Assembly: GCA_021199405.1 (NCBI GenBank)
Contig: JAJQID010000266.1
Location: forward strand, 1-6,491
Direction: 5' to 3'
DNA length: 6,491 nt
Source of the DNA: Lachnospiraceae bacterium
Lineage (GTDB): Bacteria; Bacillota; Clostridia; Lachnospirales; Lachnospiraceae
Each line of letters begins with the position of its first letter. The first letter of the stretch is position 1. The notes under the pieces are model-generated. The model saw nothing but the letters and a program-made list of their open reading frames with translations, was not told where the DNA came from and did not search any database. A program made the translations under genes and the position numbers. Of the stretch, positions 1 through 6,090 are shown piece after piece.

Positions 1-1
1 T

Positions 2-7
2 GAGGAA
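2..7 (+). promoter_or_regulatory. Ribosome binding site of the perR-like gene
   Basis: GAGGAA lies six bases before the ATG at 14. It supports this start, although only 13 bases of upstream sequence are in the window. Confidence 0.6.
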
Positions 8-13
8 ATAACA

Positions 14-397
14 ATGACAGTGAAACACAGTCGGCAGCGGGAATGTATCAAAGGCTTCCTGATGACCAGAAAGGATCATCCAACCGCAGATACGGTTTAC
101 ATGCACGTTCGGGATCAGTTTCCCAATATCAGCCTGGGAACGGTCTACCGCAATCTTTCTCTGCTCACAGAGTTGGGGGAGATCCAGCGGATCAATGTAG
201 GGGACGGCGTGGATCATTTCGACGCGGACACATCAGAGCACTATCACATTGTGTGTACGAAGTGCGGCTGTGTTCAGGATATCCGGATGGAGATGCCGCA
301 GTTATTGTCTGAAGCAAATAGTAATTACAACGGTGTTGTCACCGGGCAGGCGATATTATTTTACGGTACCTGTCCTGCCTGTCTGAAAACACAGTAG
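14..397 (+). CDS. perR: PerR-like peroxide-sensing repressor (Fur family)
   Basis: A 127-residue Fur-family metalloregulator, close to the usual PerR length. The N-terminal half is a winged helix (HPTAD at 22-26, recognition region LGTVYRNL at 41-48). The C-terminal half is the dimerisation and metal domain. All five ligands of the regulatory Fe/Mn site known from Bacillus PerR have counterparts: H22, D70, H76, H78 and D89. The structural zinc site is present as C81-x2-C84 and C120-x2-C123. The aspartate at position 89 together with H22 favours PerR over Fur or Zur. In this family, peroxide oxidises the iron-ligand histidines and derepresses stress genes. The start is supported by GAGGAA six bases upstream. 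The promoter lies outside the window. The rubrerythrin gene follows 53 bp downstream on the same strand, a typical PerR target. PerR function is inferred from the ligand pattern. Confidence 0.9.
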   Translation: MTVKHSRQRECIKGFLMTRKDHPTADTVYMHVRDQFPNISLGTVYRNLSLLTELGEIQRINVGDGVDHFDADTSEHYHIVCTKCGCVQDIRMEMPQLLSEANSNYNGVVTGQAILFYGTCPACLKTQ

Positions 398-409
398 GAA
401 CTGTCCCAC

Positions 410-424
410 TTATTATTCTTATTA
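410..424 (+). promoter_or_regulatory. Candidate PerR box upstream of rubrerythrin
   Basis: The 15-mer TTATTATTCTTATTA agrees with the Bacillus PerR box TTATAATnATTATAA at 11 of 14 defined positions. It lies between the PerR-like gene and the rubrerythrin start, 26 bp before the ATG. The region is AT-rich, so some matching is expected by chance, and the second half-site is imperfect. I see no convincing -10/-35 pair beside it, so it is unclear whether it would control a separate promoter or act on read-through from perR. Confidence 0.35.
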
Positions 425-450
425 TTTTACGGAAAGGAAAGGATTTTATT

Positions 451-1035
451 ATGAAGTATGTATGTCAGGTATGTGGTTATGTTTACGAGGGAGACAACCC
501 TCCCGCTGAGTGCCCTGTATGCCATGTGGGCCCGGACAAGTTCAAGGCCGTTGAGGGGGAGATGACCCTCGCCGCAGCGCATGAGTACGGTATCTATGAC
601 AAGACCGTGAAGAATAACCCCGATATCAGCGAAGAGGATAAGAAGTACATCTTCGACCAGCTGAAGGCGAATTTTGAGGGCGAGTGTTCCGAGGTCGGCA
701 TGTATCTGTGCATGGCCCGCATCGCACACCGCGAGGGCTATCCGGAAATCGGTCTTTACTGGGAGAAGGCAGCCTACGAGGAAGCGGAGCACGCCTCCAA
801 GTTCGCGGAGCTTCTGGGTGAGGACTTAGAACCCAACATGAAGAATTCCACCAAGGCGAATCTGGCCTGGAGAGTGGAGTGCGAGTACGGCGCTACCGCC
901 GGAAAGGTGGAGCTGGCCAAGTGTGCCAAGAAGAATAATCTGGACGCAATTCACGACACCGTCCACGAAATGGCCCGCGATGAGGCCAGACACGGCAAGG
1001 CGCTGGAAGGACTGCTGAAGAGGTATTTCGGGTAA
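451..1035 (+). CDS. rbr: Reverse rubrerythrin (N-terminal rubredoxin plus ferritin-like diiron domain)
   Basis: A 194-residue non-haem iron peroxidase of the cytoplasm. Residues 1-35 form a rubredoxin domain with its FeS4 site at C5-x2-C8 and C21-x2-C24. Residues about 60-194 form a four-helix ferritin-like domain with the diiron ligands visible: E78, an ExxH motif at E111-H114, a glutamate at 143 or 145, and a second ExxH motif at E178-H181. Classical rubrerythrins carry rubredoxin at the C-terminus; this reversed order is the type described from clostridia, where it accepts electrons from NADH via partner proteins and reduces H2O2 (and O2) to water. AAAGGA seven bases before the ATG supports the start. 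It follows the PerR-like gene by 53 bp, which suggests induction by peroxide. A hairpin ends the unit 33 bp after the stop. The partner reductase is not in the window. Confidence 0.93.
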   Translation: MKYVCQVCGYVYEGDNPPAECPVCHVGPDKFKAVEGEMTLAAAHEYGIYDKTVKNNPDISEEDKKYIFDQLKANFEGECSEVGMYLCMARIAHREGYPEIGLYWEKAAYEEAEHASKFAELLGEDLEPNMKNSTKANLAWRVECEYGATAGKVELAKCAKKNNLDAIHDTVHEMARDEARHGKALEGLLKRYFG

Positions 1036-1067
1036 TAAAATAATCCCTCCAATTTAAGAATATATCC

Positions 1068-1102
1068 AGAAACAGGCATGATTTTCGGTCATGCCTGTTT
1101 CT
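1068..1102. terminator. Bidirectional terminator between convergent rbr and glycosyltransferase genes
   Basis: A perfect 14-bp inverted repeat, AGAAACAGGCATGA and TCATGCCTGTTTCT, with a 7-base loop. It lies 33 bp after the rubrerythrin stop and 26 bp from the stop of the convergent glycosyltransferase gene. The outer arm is A-rich on one side and T-rich (GTTTCT) on the other, so on either strand the GC-containing core is followed by a short U-rich run. No long U-tract extends beyond the stem, so efficiency is uncertain. Confidence 0.75.
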
Positions 1103-1127
1103 AAAAGTCATAATTCCACTCTCTTTT

Positions 1128-3119
1128 TCACAGCCGCAGACTGAAATCGCTTCTGTCCAGTGAGAAATTTGGATTATAATATGGATCACCCGCCTCCAGC
1201 ACTTCTTTCCACTTATTCCGGAAGTGTTCAGCTTCCTCATCATAGCGCTTCGCTTTTTCTCCCTGATCGTCCAGACCTCTGGAATTGGATTCAAAGTGAT
1301 AAAGCTCCGCGAACGGCGTGAATACATTCAGCAGCCCCTTTTGGCGCAGGCGCAGACAGAAATCCACATCGTTCAGAGCCACGGCAAAGCTCTCATCCAG
1401 ACCTCCCAGCTCATCAAACCATTTTTTCCTCACAAGCAGGCAGGCACCAGTCACCGCGGAGACATCCTGAGCATAGCAGAGCCGCCCCATATAACCTACA
1501 TTTTCAATACTGACCTTATAGTGAGAATGGCCCGCCGTTCTGTGCGCTCCCAGCCCCAGCACAATTCCGGCGTGCTGAATGGTCTTGTCGGCGTAGTAAA
1601 GCTTCGCGCCCACCGCACCCACATCCTCCCGCTGCCCGTACATGAGCATTTCCTCCATCCAGTTTGCGGTGATGACCTGGGTGTCATTATTCAGAAGCAG
1701 CAAATACTCTCCCTCCGCAAAGGAAGCGCCGTAATTATTAATTCTGGAATAATTAAATTCTCCTTCATAGGTTACGATTCTGACCTTCGGATGCAGCCTG
1801 AGCTCTTCGTAATATTCCCTGATTTCCTTTGTTTCACTGTTATTCTCCACGACAATAATCTCATAATTGTCATAGGTCGACCTCTCCAGAATGGAGGTGA
1901 TGGCCCGGCTTAAGTCCTCATAATGATCCTTATTGGGAATAATAATGGATATTTTGGGGCAGCCTGGCAGCTCATATTGAATCCGGAAGATCGTCTCAAA
2001 GGCCCGGGTGCTCGTGATTTCAAAATTCTCCAGGCCGCACTGCCGCAGATGATCAGCCACTGCTCCCTTCGCCGATTCGATGCAATAGGTTTTGGCGCCG
2101 ATATCGGAGGCCACACTCTGCTTGTGAGCGCGCCAGTAATACAAAAGCTTCGGCACATGGACGACATGCTTCGCCTTTGTGGTCAGACGCAAAGCCATGT
2201 CATGATCCTGGCTGCCGTCAAACTCGGAGCGAAACAGCTCGGTTCCCTCCAGCAGCTCCCTGGAAAAGGCGCTGAAATGACAGATGTAATTATTGGCGCG
2301 CAGATTGTCAATGGCGTAATCCGGTTTGAAATGCAGGGTGATCATCCTGTCAATATTGCCGTTTTTAAAGGTCGCTTCGTCGCAGTAAATATAGTCCGCA
2401 TCCTGCTCGCAGATTACCTTCATATATTCAAACAGCACATTCGGATGCAAAATATCATCGTGGTCAAACAAGGCGATATATTGCCCTGTCGCCATGCGGT
2501 AGCACTCGTTGGTGTTGCCGGAAATCCCCTCATTTTTTTCCAGCTTCTGATATCGGATCCGGCTGTCTTTTTTCGCGTAGCGGCCGCAGATCTCCCCCAC
2601 ATATCCGTGTTCGCTGTCTGAGCCGTCCGCCAGACACAGCTCCCACTTTTCATAAGTCTGAGCAAGGACAGAATCCAGCATCTCCACCAGAAATTTTCGC
2701 GGCGTATTGTACAGAGGAACCAGAATGCTGAATGTGATCTCTCTGGGGAAGCTCACCTTTCGCATCTCCTCCGCCTGCTTTTTTGTTGGAAAGCTTGCTT
2801 TTCCGTAGCGGCGCAGCGCCTTTTTCTCGATCATCTTGCTTTGCAGCTTCCTTGCGAATCCTTTTGGGCTCCCAAGTCTCATCAGTCTGTCCTTCATCCG
2901 GATTATCCAGTGCATGATGCCGCGCAAGGGTCTGGAAAGCTTCCATAATGGATTATTTTTTATCCGTTTCAGCTGAAAATCCAGATCTTCAGCTTCAGCC
3001 TGCGTCTGCGCCAGCTTTGCCGCCAGCTCTGTATTCTTTTTCTTTTCCTTTTCATAGGCCAACTGGTAATACTCAGACAGTCCCGCCTGATTTTCCTTTC
3101 GATATTCCTGATCGCTCAT
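1128..3119 (-). CDS. Tandem GT2 glycosyltransferase with N-terminal coiled coil
   Basis: A 663-residue bifunctional-looking glycosyltransferase. Residues about 18-55 are rich in K, E, A, L and Q and read as a coiled coil, followed by the NPLWKLSRPLR segment (56-66) common ahead of polysaccharide GT2 domains. The first GT-A domain spans about 128-330: ILVPLYN at 132-138, D164, a DxD-like FDHDD at 218-222 and QDHD at 304-307. The second spans about 388-615: SIIIPNKD at 391-398, E425, LLNNDT at 475-480, NDVD at 583-586 and YHFES at 607-611. Both active sites look intact, so two sugar transfers are likely. No membrane span is evident, so it probably works on the cytoplasmic face on a lipid-linked glycan such as a rhamnan or teichoic-type polymer. 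Sugar and acceptor cannot be told from sequence. It lies 90 bp downstream of the methyltransferase-kinase gene and is probably cotranscribed with it. Confidence 0.88.
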   Translation of the reverse strand: MSDQEYRKENQAGLSEYYQLAYEKEKKKNTELAAKLAQTQAEAEDLDFQLKRIKNNPLWKLSRPLRGIMHWIIRMKDRLMRLGSPKGFARKLQSKMIEKKALRRYGKASFPTKKQAEEMRKVSFPREITFSILVPLYNTPRKFLVEMLDSVLAQTYEKWELCLADGSDSEHGYVGEICGRYAKKDSRIRYQKLEKNEGISGNTNECYRMATGQYIALFDHDDILHPNVLFEYMKVICEQDADYIYCDEATFKNGNIDRMITLHFKPDYAIDNLRANNYICHFSAFSRELLEGTELFRSEFDGSQDHDMALRLTTKAKHVVHVPKLLYYWRAHKQSVASDIGAKTYCIESAKGAVADHLRQCGLENFEITSTRAFETIFRIQYELPGCPKISIIIPNKDHYEDLSRAITSILERSTYDNYEIIVVENNSETKEIREYYEELRLHPKVRIVTYEGEFNYSRINNYGASFAEGEYLLLLNNDTQVITANWMEEMLMYGQREDVGAVGAKLYYADKTIQHAGIVLGLGAHRTAGHSHYKVSIENVGYMGRLCYAQDVSAVTGACLLVRKKWFDELGGLDESFAVALNDVDFCLRLRQKGLLNVFTPFAELYHFESNSRGLDDQGEKAKRYDEEAEHFRNKWKEVLEAGDPYYNPNFSLDRSDFSLRL

Positions 3120-3209
3120 GTTTTTCCAACCTCATCCCTGTTCATGATAGTTCATGGACTACTGCCCATTTTTTGAAGTCGCTCTTTTGTTCTTCAACCA
3201 CGCCGGTTT

Positions 3210-5315
3210 TTAATGAAACCTCTGCTTTTCCGTCAGAGCCACCGCCGTCCCCTCTGGCAGAATGCTCACCTCCATCCTGGCCTGCAGCAGCCAGCTCTCC
3301 CCGGGTTCCCGGACACGCAGCCTTTTGTCCAGATTCTCAATCGTGATATTGGGATCCTGCGTGCCAAACACCACAGTATCCTTTGAAATCCGTTTCCCAT
3401 TGGTTTTTATATTTTTATCCGTCAGGGGAAGCTCCTTTCCTCTGACCTTCAGCGATTTTACGCACACCATACAGTAATCCATCGCCGGATCCAGGCGCAG
3501 CGCCTTTATCTTCTCTCCTTCCTCCACCCGAATCTCCAGGGACGAATCCTTCCGGTCCTTCTCCGGCAGGAAATAAGAATTCTCCTCTGAAAAACCTGCG
3601 CCCTCGTCCAGATAAATCTGCACTTTGTTTCTGTGCTGTTCCTCCATATATCTATGCTGCAGCGCCGCCGCCGGCACCACCGGATTACCGATGGCATCCC
3701 GAATCTCCGCCATGGACATATGATTCTGTGTAGAGTGTCTCTGGAATTCCCGTTCCTTTTCCGCGATATCCCATAAAAACTCCTCATTCCATAAGGCGTC
3801 TCCCTTTTTATTCGTGTTTTGCGCAGCCTCTTTCTTTGCAGCATCCATTTCCTGAATCAGCTCCAGACAGATCCCTCTTCGTTTGCCTCCGCCAAGACCA
3901 TAGCAGTACAGCGCCCGCAGGATCATTTCCCGCGCCGGGACAGCTTCCTCACTTGTCCATTCATAGTCGATCAGATTCCAGGTATCTCCCACAAGGATAA
4001 TGTTGGAAAAAATCATGTCATAGCTGCAAAGCTTCTTCGTCTGAGAAAACTCTGCCAGCTCACAGTATCTGTCAAACAGACGCCGGAACTCCTCTCTGTC
4101 ATTTTTTTCCAGACACTCATCCAGCATCTCTTCCAGCGTCATGCCCGGCAGATATTCGAGCACTGCCTCTTCGCTGTCCATTACACAGCGATTGATGGAT
4201 AACCCATGGCCTTCGTAAATCTCCTCCAGCGCATGGCAGGTTCCCTCCAGCCTGGCCACATGATCCCTCGCCTCCGGCGTCATGGGAATCTTGCGCACCT
4301 CCAGGCCTTCCTTTCTTTTTCTGATTTCCGTCCGGATGGCGTACTGAGGCGCCCGGTCATTGGAAAATCTGACATAGGTTTCCGGCAGCGGCGGACCCAG
4401 CACAAGCAGATAAGAATTGGAAAACTGAGGAAACATTTCTTCCCGGATCAGGCTGTCAAACACGTTCTTTTCATCAAATAACAACAGCCTGTCTCTGTCA
4501 AAATTGCGGAGATTGACCGACAGCTCCCCCACCTTCGGCAGCCGGTCATCCGAATACAGACAGATCGGAAACTTATAATCCGGATAGGGATAATAGAATG
4601 AGCGCTCCTCAAAGCCGGTTTCATCGCACAGCTTCTCCAGCTCCCGTCTCGTAAAGGTCCGCGCCGAACCGCCCTGGGGATATCCCTCAATCCCGTCAAA
4701 ATACGTTCCCAGGTGATCCTCCCTGCAGCCGGCCCAGTACTTCAGCCCGAAGCGGTTCTCAATGGCGATAATCAGGCGCCCCCCTTTTGCCAGATGTCTT
4801 TTCATCAGACCAAGAAAGGTTTCGTAGGGACGTTCGTTTCCCATATAGCTCTGGCCGTATTCGAACACCCCAATCAGAAAAATATAATCGTAATCACAGG
4901 CAAGATGCGGCTCAATCTCCCGGAAATTGCCAAGATAAATAGTAATATTGTCCGCCTGAGAGTGACGGTACGCGTTGATCATACTTCTTTTCTTAGAAAG
5001 ATCCACGCAGGTCACACTGCCTGCCTTTCGCGCCAGCGCTCCTGTAATCGCCCCACAGCCTGAGCCCACCTCCAGCACCTTATCCGTGCCCTTCAGCGGA
5101 ATCCAGTCCACAATATTTTCCCGAAGGCCGGAGAGATGGTAAAGGATCGGCCAGCTTTTTTTCTCCTCTATGATTTCTCCGAAGGACGCTTCCCCATATT
5201 CCTTTACAATTTCCAGAAGCTCGTCCTCCGTTGCGCCGTCGCAGTACAGATCCTCCCCCGGATAATACGTGTCGTCCAGCGTCACTTTTCCTACCTTTTC
5301 CGTCATTTCATCCAT
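3210..5315 (-). CDS. Methyltransferase-kinase fusion, putative surface-glycan modification protein
   Basis: A 701-residue protein with three parts. Residues about 55-240 form a class I SAM-dependent methyltransferase: motif I VLEVGSGCG at 80-88, acidic D105 in VTCVDLS, and GGRLIIAIENRFG at 178-190. Residues about 310-480 resemble an APH/choline-kinase-like phosphotransferase: possible ATP-lysine K342, hinge-like LEYLPG at 386-391, catalytic-loop D433-x4-N438 (the usual HxD histidine is Y432) and metal-binding IDYEW at 449-453. Residues about 560-690 form a C-terminal domain with predicted strands (GFSEENSYF, LRLDPAMDYCMV) of a kind I associate with clostridial polysaccharide proteins. Methyltransferase plus kinase in one chain resembles WbdD, which caps O-antigen chains with phosphate and methyl groups; function here is inferred. 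The start is ambiguous: AGGAAGGA abuts the first ATG, while an in-frame ATG three codons in (5306) has it at an ideal nine bases. The Nudix gene ends 14 bp upstream. Confidence 0.82.
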   Translation of the reverse strand: MDEMTEKVGKVTLDDTYYPGEDLYCDGATEDELLEIVKEYGEASFGEIIEEKKSWPILYHLSGLRENIVDWIPLKGTDKVLEVGSGCGAITGALARKAGSVTCVDLSKKRSMINAYRHSQADNITIYLGNFREIEPHLACDYDYIFLIGVFEYGQSYMGNERPYETFLGLMKRHLAKGGRLIIAIENRFGLKYWAGCREDHLGTYFDGIEGYPQGGSARTFTRRELEKLCDETGFEERSFYYPYPDYKFPICLYSDDRLPKVGELSVNLRNFDRDRLLLFDEKNVFDSLIREEMFPQFSNSYLLVLGPPLPETYVRFSNDRAPQYAIRTEIRKRKEGLEVRKIPMTPEARDHVARLEGTCHALEEIYEGHGLSINRCVMDSEEAVLEYLPGMTLEEMLDECLEKNDREEFRRLFDRYCELAEFSQTKKLCSYDMIFSNIILVGDTWNLIDYEWTSEEAVPAREMILRALYCYGLGGGKRRGICLELIQEMDAAKKEAAQNTNKKGDALWNEEFLWDIAEKEREFQRHSTQNHMSMAEIRDAIGNPVVPAAALQHRYMEEQHRNKVQIYLDEGAGFSEENSYFLPEKDRKDSSLEIRVEEGEKIKALRLDPAMDYCMVCVKSLKVRGKELPLTDKNIKTNGKRISKDTVVFGTQDPNITIENLDKRLRVREPGESWLLQARMEVSILPEGTAVALTEKQRFH

Positions 5316-5323
5316 TCCTTCCT
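5316..5323 (-). promoter_or_regulatory. Ribosome binding site that questions the methyltransferase-kinase start
   Basis: On the minus strand AGGAAGGA directly touches the ATG at 5315 and lies nine bases before the in-frame ATG at 5306. The first AGGA half would be four bases from the upstream ATG. Spacing favours the 698-residue form starting at 5306, but both starts remain possible. Confidence 0.55.
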
Positions 5324-5329
5324 AAACTT

Positions 5330-5845
5330 TTACTGTCCATTTGAACCGCTTCCGATTCCCTGAGACCGGTTTACAACACCCTTCTCATCATATATTTTTG
5401 CCTTCCATTCCACCAGTGCATCACCCCGGTAGCATAATTTCATGGAGAAAAATCCCGCCTCCTGGTCCAGTAGGCGCAAAAATTCTCTGTCGCCCTCCCA
5501 CAGCTCCAGGTCAAAAATCTCATCTTTGGGAATCCATTTCAGGTCCCCCTCCACACAGTCCGTCAGCTCTCCCTCAAAGGAGTCGGAGGTATACAGGAAC
5601 ATAAGCTCTGTCTCTCCGACATCCTGCACAAAAGTCACGATTCCCCGCAGACGATATTGAAGCAGAGTCAGGCCAGTCTCCTCCTTCACTTCCCTGAGCA
5701 TGCATTCCTCCGGCGTCTCGTCCGGCTCAAATTTACCGCCCACACCGATCCATTTGCCCTCGTTTATGTCATTTTTCTTTTTGGTCCGGTGCAATAAAAG
5801 GTAAGCGCCATTCTGCTCGATATAGCACAGAGTTGAATTTTTCAT
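5330..5845 (-). CDS. Nudix hydrolase, MutT/8-oxo-dGTP diphosphatase-like
   Basis: A 171-residue Nudix protein. The full Nudix box G-x5-E-x7-REV-x-EE-x-GL is present: G37, E43, R51-E52-V53, E55-E56 and G58-L59. The flanking segments TLCYIEQNG (5-13), HRTKKKNDINEGKWIGVGGKF (split around residues 19-39) and LWEGDREF (115-122) match the Firmicutes type usually annotated as 8-oxo-dGTP diphosphatase. It would hydrolyse oxidised or non-canonical nucleoside triphosphates to monophosphates in the cytoplasm with Mg2+ held by the box glutamates. The last 15 or so residues, rich in G, S and N, extend past the usual fold and look disordered. AAGGAA four bases before the ATG supports the start. It is the first gene of the minus-strand set and its stop lies 14 bp from the methyltransferase-kinase start, so cotranscription is likely. 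Substrate is inferred from family resemblance only; a role in nucleotide-sugar metabolism is possible but not shown. Confidence 0.88.
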   Translation of the reverse strand: MKNSTLCYIEQNGAYLLLHRTKKKNDINEGKWIGVGGKFEPDETPEECMLREVKEETGLTLLQYRLRGIVTFVQDVGETELMFLYTSDSFEGELTDCVEGDLKWIPKDEIFDLELWEGDREFLRLLDQEAGFFSMKLCYRGDALVEWKAKIYDEKGVVNRSQGIGSGSNGQ

Positions 5846-5892
5846 AGGGTTCCTTCTTTATTTATACTGGCTGTTTCTTTACAGACGATACC

Positions 5893-5898
5893 ATTCTA
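5893..5898 (-). promoter_or_regulatory. Possible -10 element of the Nudix-led operon
   Basis: TAGAAT on the minus strand (five of six matches to TATAAT) lies 47 bp upstream of the Nudix ATG in an AT-rich stretch. The hexamer 17 bases further upstream (TTTTAA) is a poor -35 box, so this is a weak assignment. Confidence 0.25.
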
Positions 5899-5993
5899 AT
5901 ATATTCCGGAAAAATTTAAAAGAGTTTCTTGGCAAATATCGGCTTTTCGTTTTTCCTCTGCCTGAACCGTCTGAGAACAGTTTACCCCCATTT

Positions 5994-6015
5994 GTTACCA
6001 TTTAGTTACCATTTA
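5994..6015 (+). repeat. Tandem 11-bp direct repeat, candidate operator
   Basis: GTTACCATTTA occurs twice in perfect tandem (5994-6004 and 6005-6015). A degenerate copy, GTTTACCCCCATTT, precedes it at 5980-5993. Further upstream GAACCGT (5964) and GAACAGT (5975) also repeat with an 11-bp period. An 11-bp period is about one helical turn and is typical of sites for OmpR/PhoB-type response regulators. The pair ends 21 bp before the -35 box of the plus-strand gene, which suits an activator site, but no regulator is identified. Confidence 0.5.
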
Positions 6016-6036
6016 CGCCTTTTCCTGAAAACAACA

Positions 6037-6065
6037 TTGACAAATAATCATTTTTTTCATAAGGT
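6037..6065 (+). promoter_or_regulatory. Sigma-A-type promoter of the S51-like gene
   Basis: A perfect -35 box TTGACA (6037-6042) is followed after 17 bases by TAAGGT (6060-6065), which keeps the important T, A and final T of the -10 box but matches only three of six. The weak -10 with a consensus -35, and the repeats just upstream, would suit an activated promoter. Transcription would begin about 20 bases before the start codon. Confidence 0.5.
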
Positions 6066-6090
6066 TAGAAAAAAGAAATGAGGTATCGCA

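Noticed and set aside
336..359. TTGTCA followed by TATTAT inside the end of perR as a rubrerythrin promoter
   Set aside because: The spacer is only 12 bases, too short for a sigma-A promoter.
427..792. Minus-strand frame opposite the start of rubrerythrin
   Set aside because: It overlaps a gene whose cysteine and diiron motifs are intact, and it has no family resemblance.
1224..2621. Two long plus-strand reading frames (1224-1913 and 1923-2621) opposite the glycosyltransferase gene
   Set aside because: Both lie antisense to a well-supported gene with intact family motifs, their translations show no recognisable domain, and they have no convincing ribosome binding sites.
3120..3209. Gap between the methyltransferase-kinase and glycosyltransferase genes as a terminator or separate promoter region
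   Set aside because: Only a 6-bp TTGAAG/CTTCAA stem with a 13-base loop and a short GTTCATG direct repeat are visible; neither supports a terminator or a defined promoter.
3819..5063. Plus-strand frames opposite the methyltransferase-kinase gene (3819-4202, 4206-4481, 4713-5063)
   Set aside because: They are shadows of a coding sequence with clear methyltransferase and kinase motifs; their translations look random.
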